Source of the DNA: Acanthacorydalis orientalis
Lineage: Eukaryota > Arthropoda > Insecta > Megaloptera > Corydalidae
Reading direction: 5' to 3'
Assembly (NCBI GenBank): GCA_034766995.1
Contig: CM068316.1
Coordinates: forward strand, 23,909,090-23,973,089
DNA: 64,000 nucleotides
Below the pieces are notes generated by a model. The model did no database searches, was not told where the DNA came from, and saw only the letters and a list, made by a program, of their open reading frames with translations. Numbering within the stretch: the stretch's first letter is position 1; every line of letters starts with the position of its first letter. This document shows, piece after piece, positions 30,001 through 41,548 of the stretch. A program made the translations under genes and the position numbers.

Positions 30001-33000
30001 TTTTTGTCGCTTCAAATAGCAATATTTTTCATATAAACGTGATTTTCAACTACCAGACTCAAGATTTGCCGAAAGATTTTGCTACTATTATATAGAACTA
30101 AGTTACTTTTATCGAAATAACACGAAATATGTGTACATTATCGGGATATTTTGTGAAATTATCACTAAAATCGCGTTTTTGTCGCTTCAAATAGCAATAT
30201 TTTTCATATAAACGTGATTTTCAACTACCAGACTCAAGATTTGCCGAAAGATTTTGCTACTATTATATAGAACTAAGTTACTTTTATCGAAATAACACGA
30301 AATATGTGTACATTATCGGGATATTTTGTGAAATTATCACTAAAATCGCGTTTTTGTCGCTTCAAATAGCAATATTTTTCATATAAACGTGATTTTCAAC
30401 TACCAGACTCAAGATTTGCCGAAAGATTTTGCTACTATTATATAGAAGTAAGTTACTTTTATCGAAATAACACGAAATATGTGTACATTATCGGGATATT
30501 TTGTGAAATTATCACTAAAATCGCGTTTTTGTCGCTTCAAATAGCAATATTTTTCATATAAACGTGATTTTCAACTACCAGACTCAAGATTTGCCGAAAG
30601 ATTTTGCTACTATTATATAGAAGTAAGTTACTTTTATCGAAATAACACGAAATATGTGTACATTATCGGGATATTTTGTGAAATTATCACTAAAATCGCG
30701 TTTTTGTCGCTTCAAATAGCAATATTTTTCATATAAACGTGATTTTCAACTACCAGACTCAAGATTTGCCGAAAGATTTTGCTACTATTATATAGAAGTA
30801 AGTTACTTTTATCGAAATAACACGAAATATGTGTACATTATCGGGATATTTTGTGAAATTATCACTAAAATCGCGTTTTTGTCGCTTCAAATAGCAATAT
30901 TTTTCATATAAACGTGATTTTCAACTACCAGACTCAAGATTTGCCGAAAGATTTTGCTACTATTATATAGAAGTAAGTTACTTTTATCGAAATAACACGG
31001 AATATGTGTACATTATCGGGATATTTTGTGAAATTATCACTAAAATCGCGTTTTTGTCGCTTCAAATAGCAATATTTTTCATATAAACGTGATTTTCAAC
31101 TACCAGACTCAAGATTTGCCGAAAGATTTTGCTACTATTATATAGAAGTAAGTTACTTTTATCGAAATAACACGAAATATGTGTACATTATCGGGATATT
31201 TTGTGAAATTATCACTAAAATCGCGTTTTTGTCGCTTCAAATAGCAATATTTTTCATATAAACGTGATTTTCAACTACCAGACTCAAGATTTGCCGAAAG
31301 ATTTTGCTACTATTATATAGAAGTAAGTTACTTTTATCGAAATAACACGAAATATGTGTACATTATCGGGATATTTTGTGAAATTATCACTAAAATCGCG
31401 TTTTTGTCGCTTCAAATAGCAATATTTTTCATATAAACGTGATTTTCAACTACCAGACTCAAGATTTGCCGAAAGATTTTGCTACTATTATATAGAACTA
31501 AGTTACTTTTATCGAAATAACACGAAATATGTGTACATTATCGGGATATTTTGTGAAATTATCACTAAAATCGCGTTTTTGTCGCTTCAAATAGCAATAT
31601 TTTTCATATAAACGTGATTTTCAACTACCAGACTCAAGATTTGCCGAAAGATTTTGCTACTATTATATAGAAGTAAGTTACTTTTATCGAAATAACACGA
31701 AATATGTGTACATTATCGGGATATTTTGTGAAATTATCACTAAAATCGCGTTTTTGTCGCTTCAAATAGCAATATTTTTCATATAAACGTGATTTTCAAC
31801 TACCAGACTCAAGATTTGCCGAAAGATTTTGCTACTATTATATAGAACTAAGTTACTTTTATCGAAATAACACGAAATATGTGTACATTATCGGGATATT
31901 TTGTGAAATTATCACTAAAATCGCGTTTTTGTCGCTTCAAATAGCAATATTTTTCATATAAACGTGATTTTCAACTACCAGACTCAAGATTTGCCGAAAG
32001 ATTTTGCTACTATTATATAGAAGTAAGTTACTTTTATCGAAATAACACGAAATATGTGTACATTATCGGGATATTTTGTGAAATTATCACTAAAATCGCG
32101 TTTTTGTCGCTTCAAATAGCAATATTTTTCATATAAACGTGATTTTCAACTACCAGACTCAAGATTTGCCGAAAGATTTTGCTACTATTATATAGAAGTA
32201 AGTTACTTTTATCGAAATAACACGAAATATGTGTACATTATCGGGATATTTTGTGAAATTATCACTAAAATCGCGTTTTTGTCGCTTCAAATAGCAATAT
32301 TTTTCATATAAACGTGATTTTCAACTACCAGACTCAAGATTTGCCGAAAGATTTTGCTACTATTATATAGAAGTAAGTTACTTTTATCGAAATAACACGA
32401 AATATGTGTACATTATCGGGATATTTTGTGAAATTATCACTAAAATCGCGTTTTTGTCGCTTCAAATAGCAATATTTTTCATATAAACGTGATTTTCAAC
32501 TACCAGACTCAAGATTTGCCGAAAGATTTTGCTACTATTATATAGAAGTAAGTTACTTTTATCGAAATAACACGAAATATGTGTACATTATCGGGATATT
32601 TTGTGAAATTATCACTAAAATCGCGTTTTTGTCGCTTCAAATAGCAATATTTTTCATATAAACGTGATTTTCAACTACCAGACTCAAGATTTGCCGAAAG
32701 ATTTTGCTACTATTATATAGAACTAAGTTACTTTTATCGAAATAACACGAAATATGTGTACATTATCGGGATATTTTGTGAAATTATCACTAAAATCGCG
32801 TTTTTGTCGCTTCAAATAGCAATATTTTTCATATAAACGTGATTTTCAACTACCAGACTCAAGATTTGCCGAAAGATTTTGCTACTATTATATAGAAGTA
32901 AGTTACTTTTATCGAAATAACACGAAATATGTGTACATTATCGGGATATTTTGTGAAATTATCACTAAAATCGCGTTTTTGTCGCTTCAAATAGCAATAT

Positions 33001-34190
33001 TTTTCATATAAACGTGATTTTCAACTACCAGACTCAAGATTTGCCGAAAGATTTTGCTACTATTATATAGAAGTAAGTTACTTTTATCGAAATAACACGA
33101 AATATGTGTACATTATCGGGATATTTTGTGAAATTATCACTAAAATCGCGTTTTTGTCGCTTCAAATAGCAATATTTTTCATATAAACGTGATTTTCAAC
33201 TACCAGACTCAAGATTTGCCGAAAGATTTTGCTACTATTATATAGAAGTAAGTTACTTTTATCGAAATAACACGAAATATGTGTACATTATCGGGATATT
33301 TTGTGAAATTATCACTAAAATCGCGTTTTTGTCGCTTCAAATAGCAATATTTTTCATATAAACGTGATTTTCAACTACCAGACTCAAGATTTGCCGAAAG
33401 ATTTTGCTACTATTATATAGAAGTAAGTTACTTTTATCGAAATAACACGAAATATGTGTACATTATCGGGATATTTTGTGAAATTATCACTAAAATCGCG
33501 TTTTTGTCGCTTCAAATAGCAATATTTTTCATATAAACGTGATTTTCAACTACCAGACTCAAGATTTGCCGAAAGATTTTGCTACTATTATATAGAACTA
33601 AGTTACTTTTATCGAAATAACACGAAATATGTGTACATTATCGGGATATTTTGTGAAATTATCACTAAAATCGCGTTTTTGTCGCTTCAAATAGCAATAT
33701 TTTTCATATAAACGTGATTTTCAACTACCAGACTCAAGATTTGCCGAAAGATTTTGCTACTATTATATAGAAGTAAGTTACTTTTATCGAAATAACACGA
33801 AATATGTGTACATTATCGGGATATTTTGTGAAATTATCACTAAAATCGCGTTTTTGTCGCTTCAAATAGCAATATTTTTCATATAAACGTGATTTTCAAC
33901 TACCAGACTCAAGATTTGCCGAAAGATTTTGCTACTATTATATAGAAGTAAGTTACTTTTATCGAAATAACACGAAATATGTGTACATTATCGGGATATT
34001 TTGTGAAATTATCACTAAAATCGCGTTTTTGTCGCTTAAAATAGTGCTATTTTCCATATAAACGTGATTTTCAACTACCAGACTCAAGATTTGCCGAAAG
34101 ATTTTGCTACTATTATATAGAAGTAAGTTACTTTTATCGAAATAACACGAAATATGTGTACATTATCGGGATATTTTGTGAAATTATCAC
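15017..34190 (-). repeat. Satellite 1, right array (inverted, homogeneous)
   Basis: The same 175-bp satellite as the left array but reverse-complemented. The landmark tttgccgaaag recurs at 15,017, 15,192, 15,366, 15,541 and 15,716. About 110 monomers are present and most differ by zero to two bases. The dominant type is the reverse complement of left-array class A with acttac and cccgat. Rare variants occur as gaactaag for gaagtaag, acacggaata for acacgaaata, and gttttcgtc for gtttttgtc. Class C monomers appear singly near 27,211, 34,037 and 34,215. Homogenisation is clearly stronger than in the left array, consistent with recent unequal exchange or amplification. Confidence 0.97.
23650..28200 (-). 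repeat. 13-monomer higher-order repeat (about 2,275 bp)
   Basis: Rare variants recur at a fixed long lag inside the right array. The acacggaata variant lies at 23,650, 24,175 and 25,050 and again at 25,925, 26,450 and 27,325, each 2,275 bp later, followed by 28,199. Spacings are 3, 5, 5, 3, 5 and 5 monomers. The gttttcg variant at 25,626 recurs at 27,900, and gaactaag at 23,971 recurs at 26,246. This indicates a duplicated 13-monomer block. Not every variant follows the lag (25,721 and 27,470 are ten monomers apart), so the block is not perfectly regular. Confidence 0.75.
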
Positions 34191-37100
34191 TAAAATCGTG
34201 TTTTTGTCGCTTAAAATAGTGCTATTTTCCATATAAACGTGATTTTCAACTACCAGACTCAAGATTTGCCGGAAGATTTTGCTACTATTATATAGAAGTA
34301 AGTTACTTTTATCGAAATAACACGAAATATGTGTACATTATCGGGATATTTTGTGAAATTATCACTAAAATCGCGTTTGTGTCGCTTCAAATAGCAATAA
34401 TTTTCATATAAACGAGATTTTCAACTACCAGACTCCAGATTTGCCGAAAATGTTTGCTACTATTATATAGAACTAAGTTACTTTTATCGAAATAACACGA
34501 AAAGTGTATACATTATCGGGATATTTTCTGATATTATCACTAAAATATCGTTTTTGTCGCTTGAAATAGTGATATTTTTCATATAAACGTGATTTTCAAC
34601 TACCAGACTCAAGATTTGCCGAAAGATTTTGCTACTATTATATAGAAGTAAGTTACTTTTATCGAAATAACACGAAATATGTGTACATTATCGGGATATT
34701 TTGTGATATTATCACTGAAATAGCGTTTTTGTCGCTTGAAATAGCGATATTTTTCATATAAACGTGATTTTCATCTACCAGACTCGAACTTTGCCGAAAA
34801 ATTTTGCTACTTTTGTATAGAACTAACTAACTTTTACTTAAATAACACGAAACATGTATACATTATCGGTAAATTTTGTGATATTATCACAGAAATTGCG
34901 TTTTTGTCGCTTCAAATAGCAATATTTTTCATATAAACGTGATTTTCAACGACCAGACTCGAGATTTGCGGTAAAATTTTGTTACTATTATATAGAACTA
35001 ACTTACTTTTTCTGAAATTACACGAAGTATGTATACATTATTGGTAAATTTTGTGATATTATCACTAAAATATCGTTTTTGTCGCTTGAAATAGTGATAT
35101 TTTTCATATAAACGTGATTTTCAAGGACCAGAGTCGAGTTTTGCAGTAAAATTTTTTTCCTATTATATAGAACTAACTTTTACTGAAGTTACACGAAACA
35201 TGTATACATTTTTTGTAAATTTTGTGATATTATGACTGAAATAGCGTTTTTGTCGCTTGAAATAGCGATACTTTTCATATAAACGTGATTTTCATGTACC
35301 AGACTCGTAATTTGCCAAAAAATTTTGCTATTTTTGTATAGAACTAACTTACTTTCACTTAAATAACACGAAACATGTATACATTCTTGGTAAATTTTGT
35401 GATATTATCACAGAAATTGCGTTTTTGTCGCTTGAAATAGCGATATATTTCATATAAACGTGACTTTCAACGACCAGACTAGAGATTTGCCAAAAAATTT
35501 TGCTACTATTATATAGAACTAACTTATTTTTATCGTAATAATACGAAAAGTGTATACATTATCGGGACTAATTTGTGATTTTATCACTGAAATATCGTAT
35601 TTGTCGCTTGAAATAGTGATATTTTTTATATAAACGTGATTTTCAACGACCAGACTCGATATTTGCGGTATAATTTTGTTCCCATTATATAGAACTAACT
35701 TACTTTTACTGATATAATACGAAGCATGTATACATTGTTGGTAAATTTTGTGATATTATCACTAAAATATCGTTTTTGTCTCTTGAAATAGTGATATTTT
35801 TCATGTAAACGTAATTTTCAACGACCAGACTCGGGTTTTACCGAAAAATTTTGCAACTATTATATAGAACTAACTTACTTTTACTGAAATAACACGAAAC
35901 ATGTATACATTATCGGGATATTTTGTGAAATTTTCACTAAAAACTCGTTTTTTTTTGCTTCAAATAGCGATATTTTTCATATAATCGTGATTTTCAACTA
36001 CAAGACTCAAGATTTGCCGAAAATTTTTGGTACTAATATATAGAACTAACTTACTTTTATCGAAATAACACGAAATATATATACATTATCGGTAAATTTT
36101 GTGGTTTTATCACTAAAATCACTTTTTTGTCGCTTGAAATACCGATATTTTTCATATAAACGCGATTTTCAACTACAAGACTCTAGATTTGTTGTAAAAT
36201 TTTCCTATTCTATAGAACTAACTTACTTTTATCGAAATAACACGTAACATGTATACATTATCGGTATTTTTTGTATAATTTTCACTGAAAACTCGTTTTT
36301 TTAGTTCGAATAGCGATATTTTTCATGTAATAGTGATTTTCAACTACTAGACTAGAGATATGCCTGAAAATTTGGTTCCTATTATATAGAACTAACTTTT
36401 ATCGAATTAACACGAAACATGTATACATTGTTGGTATATTTCTTGAAATTATCACTAAAATCACCTTTTTTACGCTTAAAATAGCGATATTTTTCGTTCG
36501 ATCCTTATTTTCAACTACCAAAGTCGAGATTTGCCGTTAATTTTTGGTTCTATTGTATACTTCTAACTTACCTTTAGTGAAATAACACGTAACATGTATA
36601 CCTTACTCGTATATTTAGTGGAATTATCACTAAAATCTCCTTTTTTCGTTTCATATTGCAATATTTTTTATATTTTATTGATTTTCAACAACGAAACTCC
36701 AAATTTATCGTTAATTTTTGTTTCTATTATATACCTACTATCTTAGTTTTAGTGAAATAACATGAAACATGTATACCATACCCGTGTATTTAGTGAATTT
36801 ATCACTAAAATCTCCCTTTTTCACTTAAAATATCGATATTTTTCGTATAATCGTTATTATCATTTGGCAAACTCGAGATTTGATGTAAATTTTTGTTTCT
36901 ATTATATACTACTAACTTACTTTTAGTGGAATATTACGAAACATGTATACCTTATCCGTATGTTTTGTGAAATTATCACTAAAATCACGTTTCTTTCGCT
37001 TAAAACAGCGATATTGTAACATATATTTTGTATTTTAGTGATTTTCATGTACCGAAGTCGATAATTATTGTAAATTTTTGTTTCAATCTATTAAAGTAAC

Positions 37101-37410
37101 TTACTTATAGTGGAATATCACGAAAATTTCATACATTACTCATATATGTAGTAAAATAATCACTAAAAACACGTTTTTTTTCGTTTAAAGTAGTGATATT
37201 TTGACATATTTTTCATTTTTTAGTGATTTTCACATTTAAACTCGATATTTATCGTGAATTTTTGTTTCTATTCAATTAAAGAAACTTTCTTTTATCATTA
37301 AAATAAAGTTTCACAAAATATGTATACAATATCCAATATTCTGTGAAATATTTACTAAACACTGTTTTTTTTTCATTGAAAACAGCGATATTTTTTCATA
37401 TTTTCCAAGT
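34191..37410 (-). repeat. Satellite 1, degenerate array edge
   Basis: The 175-bp period continues while identity falls steadily. The ccagactc landmark can be followed at about 34,601, 34,777, 34,952, 35,127, 35,299, 35,475, 35,650, 35,825, 36,001, 36,176, 36,347, 36,518, 36,692, 36,867, 37,051 and 37,235. The first few units differ by a few bases. Units beyond 36,400 keep only short words such as acatgtatac and gatatttttc. From 34,800 outward a shared set of changes appears (aactaactt, acatgtatac, gatattatcac), marking an older monomer generation. This is the decay expected at an array margin that no longer takes part in unequal exchange. Confidence 0.93.
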
Positions 37411-37419
37411 TCTATCATT

Positions 37420-37750
37420 TTGAACGTAGAAAAGTAATGTAGTTATCTATTTTTATGTTCAATTTACGTAGAATTAATTACATTTATTGACAGAACACAA
37501 TATTTACGGCCTGTATCAAATATTGTAAAATATTGTCTAGTAAAATATTATGTTCTATTATATCACATTATTGTTTACACAGCACCAAATCGACGTATTT
37601 TTAACAAAATGGACTGATTTTAACATAGAAAAGTCTTCTATTTAAGACTATATTTTGCTTAATTTCCGTAAAATTACATGAATTTTACTGAAGAAACATA
37701 ATTTTTACGGCATAATTTTTTGTATTTTATTCCATTGACATAATAAATTG
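37420..37750 (-). repeat. Satellite 2, diverged inverted segment
   Basis: Very AT-rich. Words such as aatttacgtagaatta (37,461) and aatttccgtaaaatta (37,661) resemble the reverse complement of the satellite 2 units that follow. The spacing here is about 200 bp, so these are old or indel-rich copies. Assignment to satellite 2 rests on short shared words and is tentative. Confidence 0.5.
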
Positions 37751-38784
37751 TTATTGTATAGTATTGAAAACACATACGAAATAAAGGCGATTGTTCAATG
37801 GAATTATAATGTATTGCCAAGTTTTCTTACTTCTTCATAAAATTTAATTCTGTTCCATGGAATTTAGATAATCAATTGATCGAAGTGCGAATATTCGTAG
37901 ATAAAAGTAACCCATTACTTAACTAACAGTATTGTACTGGCGCAGTATTGACAATATATTTGATAGGGTGTCTACTATTTCACAGATTTCCAATTGGGCC
38001 CACTGATGTCGTAATTTTTCAATAAATCTAATGTATTTCTATGAAAATTTAACAAAAAATTCGATCTACGTGCAATGTTTCAATGTTAAATCAGCCCAGT
38101 ATATTAATACTACGTTGTTTTGGTGTATTATTGACAATAAATATGAAATGTAAGCTATTGTTTTAATTCATTTATAATGTATCCCCAAGATATCAATTTT
38201 TTTCAATAAATTTAATATAATTCTACGGAAATTAAACAAAAAATCTATCAAAGTGCAACTATTTATAGTTGAAAGTTATCCATTACTTAACAAATATAAT
38301 TCTATTGGCTAAGTATTGACAATACATATGATAGGTAGCCGACAATTTCGATGATTTCTAATTCGGCACTCAAATGTCGCGTTTTTGCAATGAATTTAAT
38401 GTATTTTAATAGATATATAAGAAAAAATTATATCTACGTGCGACTTTTCGATATTAAAAGTAACCCATTGTTAGAAATACGTTGCTTTGGAGTAGTATTA
38501 AAAAAACATACGAAATGGATAGGATTATTCAATGGAATTACAATGTATCCACAAGATATTGTATTTTTTTAATTAATTTAATGTATTTCTACCGAATTTT
38601 TAACAATAAATCAATGAAAGTACAAGTCGTACTGAAAAGTAACCCATTACATAACTAATATTTTTTTCGCATTATTGACAATATATATGATAGTTAGGAG
38701 ACTATTTCATTGACTTCGAATTCGGCCCCAAATATTGTCTTTTTCAATACATTTTATGTATTTAATGCATTTGTACAGAAATTT
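37751..38784 (+). repeat. Satellite 2 (about 184 bp, 368-bp dimers), forward
   Basis: The word tattgacaat or a close variant recurs at 37,762, 37,946, 38,128, 38,314, 38,496 and 38,673, spaced 177-186 bp. Alternate units are more alike. The 37,946 and 38,314 units share gacaatatatttgatag-type sequence and a following cactattt-like stretch. The 38,128 and 38,496 units share acgttg, gaaatg and aatgtatcc. So the repeat is an alternating A-B dimer of 368 bp. It shares the 12-mer gataaaagtaac (37,900) with satellite 1, which hints at common origin or may be chance. Confidence 0.8.
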
Positions 38785-39430
38785 AAAAAGTGATTAATAC
38801 ACTGACGGGACATTACCAGGGTTGAACGCATAGTACATATGTGGTATAAAATTGGCGCTTGCGGGTTCGAGTCACCCTGACTTGAGGAAAATGTTTATTT
38901 ATTTTTAACTTCCGAAATACTTGCGAATAATAAATAAATGACTAATTATTCATATTTTTCATTAACAAAGTGGTTAATATACTGGTGGACCATTCCCAGT
39001 TTCGAACGTATAGTACATACGATGTCATGAATCGCGTTCCCGGATTCGAGTCCTACTGACTTGGGGAAATTTTTATTTTTTTTTGTCTTCCAAAATACTC
39101 GTTAATGATAATAAAAATATTTTTTATTAATATTCTTCATTAACAAAGTGGTCAATACACGCGGCACATTCCCATGTTCGAATGCATAGTGCATACAAGG
39201 TATCGAACTCGCGATACCGGGTTCAAGTCCCCCTGGTTTGGGAAATTTTTTATGTTTTTTTATCTCTCTAAATACTCGAGAATGATAAAGAAAATACTAA
39301 TTATTAATATTTTTCATTGACAATGCTATTAATACACTGACGGCACATTCCCAGGTTCGAACGCATGGTGCATACGAGTTATCGAACTCGCGAACCCGGC
39401 TCAAATCCCCTTGACTTGAGAATGTATTTT
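38785..39430 (+). repeat. Four tandem 178-bp units with tRNA-like box motifs
   Basis: Units begin near 38,789, 38,969, 39,148 and about 39,323. Each starts with an agtggttaatacactg-like stretch that resembles a tRNA D-arm or Pol III A box. About 25 bp later comes ggttcgaac (39,354 in the last unit), a B-box-like T-arm. A second B-box-like word lies further on: ggttcgagtc at 38,863, ggattcgagtcc at 39,042, gggttcaagtcc at 39,219. An AT-rich tail of about 80 bp completes each unit. This is the layout of a tRNA-derived SINE head that was tandemly amplified. No unit folds as a complete tRNA by eye. The block splits satellite 2. Confidence 0.65.
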
Positions 39431-39775
39431 TAACTCATATCTTTTCTATGTTAAAAGTAGACCATTATGTTAAAAATACGTTGATTTGGTGTTATATTGA
39501 CAATATATTTGATACGGAAGTGTTTATATCACTGGAATTCGAATACAACCCGTAAATATTGTGTTTTTTCTAAAATTTAACGTAATTCTACAGAAATTGG
39601 ACAAAAGACTTTCAATCTATGACTTTTCGATGTTAAAATTTGTCCATTATGGTTTCGATCATTATGTCATTATGTTATTACGTTGATAGAATTTTTTGTT
39701 ATATTTTCGTAGAAATACAGAAAAATTATTGAATAATGACGACATTTGTGGGCGGAATTCGAAATATGCGCCTCC
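39431..39775 (+). repeat. Satellite 2, forward segment after the tRNA-like block
   Basis: The pattern resumes with atgttaaaagtagaccatta, acgttgatttggtg and tattgacaatatatttgata, followed by a degenerate second unit ending near the palindrome at 39,776. Orientation matches 37,751-38,784, so the tRNA-like block probably inserted into a pre-existing array. Confidence 0.7.
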
Positions 39776-39806
39776 CTATCATATGTATTGTAAATACATA
39801 TGATAG
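39776..39806. repeat. Perfect 13-bp palindrome at satellite 2 inversion point
   Basis: Arms ctatcatatgtat (39,776-39,788) and atacatatgatag (39,794-39,806) are exact reverse complements around a 5-base loop. The arm is itself a satellite 2 word (acatatgatag, compare 38,325-38,336). The palindrome sits where the satellite changes from forward to reverse orientation. Confidence 0.85.
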
Positions 39807-40350
39807 CGAGTATTTAATTTAAATACTGAGCCAATAAAATTTATTTTGTTACGTAATGGGTTACTTTAAACTACGAATAGTCGCACTTTGATTGACTTAT
39901 CGTTCAATTTTTGTAGAATTACATTACATTTATTAAAAATATACGATATATTGTGGATACATTATAGTTTAATTGAAACAATAGCTTACATTTCGTATTT
40001 ATTGTCAATAATACACCAAAACAACACATTTTTAACATAACGGCCTACTTTTAACATGGAACATTCGCACATTGTTTGAAATCTTTGGTAAATTTCCATG
40101 GAAATATACTAAATTTATTGAAACATAAATAAAGTTGAGAGTCGAGATGGGAACAAGCGAAATTGTCGGCTCCATAGCATATATATTGTCAATTCTGCGT
40201 CAATACAATTATATTTGTTAGGTAATGGGTTACTTTTAACTACGAATATTCGCACTTTGGTTAATTTACTGTAAAATTTCCTTACAATTACATTTAGTTT
40301 ATTGAAAAAATACGATATCTTGAGGATGATTTGTAATTGCATTGAAATAT
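39807..40350 (-). repeat. Satellite 2, inverted segment
   Basis: Reverse-complement units: attgtcaata at 40,001 and attgtcaatt at 40,185, spaced 184 bp. They are flanked by words such as aatgggttactttaaactacgaata and its relative at 40,226, which are the complement of the forward gtaacccatta words. The array ends near 40,350, where an unremarkable 80-bp AT-rich stretch precedes the copia remnant. Confidence 0.8.
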
Positions 40351-40429
40351 ATATCGTATGATTAATATGATCGTATATTTAACATTAAATACATTAAATA
40401 GCCAATCAGTTCGCTATACGGCTTTTTAT

Positions 40430-41335
40430 AGATGATACAGTCTGCAAATTTAGGTTCTTCCAGTGTAGTTTTGTCCTCCATCGGCATTTTCATTCACTTG
40501 CATTTTTCCATGTCAAATCGTGTCAACAGTTTCCTCACGTAAACTGATTGTCATTTCATTCCCGTTCCTAGTTATGCTTATTCCAAGAAAGCTTAGATGT
40601 TCTCCCAGGTCATACATTCAAATTCTTCTTCCAGGGCAGTTTTAACCTTCTTGAGTTCCGCTTTGTTGTTTTCGGCTAGTATGATGTTGTCCATATAGCA
40701 GTAATTGTACTTCAATTGAGCCGTTTCTCCTGGTGTAAAGCCACCGGTCATGAGATGATTCCTCAAAGTCAATCCTTTTCGCAAATAAATCGAATCGCTT
40801 GTTCCATGCACATGGAGCTTGTTTGAGCCCGTATATTGATCGATTCAGTTTTCACACGAGGCCGGTTTTCTTTTGATTCCATTGGAAATTTTTACATAAA
40901 TATTTTTCTCGAGTTTTCTGTGAAGAAAGGCGTTCTTCACGTCAAGTTGTATTCTGCTTGAAGTTCTTCCCCATTGATTATTGACATGATTGATATCAGT
41001 CTGGCCACAAGAGCATATACTTCGATGTAGTCGATTTCTCGCCTCTGCGAGCACCCCTTTAAAACGAGTTTCACTTTGTATCTCTTTGGATCTCCGCTTG
41101 CATCTCTCGAGTCGAAATACCCACTTGCTATTGATCACTCTCTTTGCTGGTGGTAATTTCGTAAAAGTCCACGTATTGTTGTATTCCAGTGCACGAATCT
41201 CTTCTGATACGGCTTGATGCCATTCGGTGCTGTCATCACGACCATTAATTTCGTGATGATTTATCGATAAATCGTCCACAAAAGCCTCAGCACTTAGCGC
41301 CATGGCAGTAAATTCTCTGAAGTATGCGGGATTCT
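40430..41335 (-). pseudogene. copia reverse transcriptase
   Basis: The frame at 41,303-40,845 shows the copia RT entry (WHQAVSEEIRALEYNNTW, then INSKWVF) and ends with QLDVKNAFLHRKL, which contains the first catalytic Asp. A second frame, 40,811-40,593, holds the active-site region, read as YCYMDNIIL instead of YVDDIL: the second catalytic Asp is Asn (40,686-40,688). It then runs to a stretch matching the LGI-x-I-x-R region and a PME motif before ending near 40,430. At least one frameshift separates the two frames. Loss of the second Asp alone would abolish polymerase activity. Confidence 0.88.
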
Positions 41336-41548
41336 TTCTTTCTCGTGTAGATGTTTTGGCTTGTACTTCAGAGATTTAAAACCATGCGAATCACTTTCCG
41401 ATTCACCCTTCCAGTTTTTATCTTCCTCTTCGCCGGCTTCCCTTTTCTGGTGTTCGTCTGTTTCCTTTCCCATTACCGCATCCCAGTTTCCCGTAATCTT
41501 CTCATCGTTAAGAGAGACAAATTTCGTTTCGTCAAAAATTACATCGTG

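Noticed and set aside
15017..34190. CENP-B box in the satellite
   Set aside because: The only cggg word (attatcgggata) lacks ttcg at the required distance and the central A, so the nTTCGnnnnAnnCGGGn pattern is not met.
1..37410. CRISPR-like or spacer-separated repeats
   Set aside because: Units are directly adjacent with no unique spacers, are 175 bp long, and the setting is eukaryotic.
38351..38572. 73-codon open frame in satellite 2
   Set aside because: It lies across diverged satellite monomers and has no recognisable domain.
38785..39430. Functional tRNA genes
   Set aside because: The box-like words are present but no unit forms a full cloverleaf by eye, and all four units carry long AT-rich tails.
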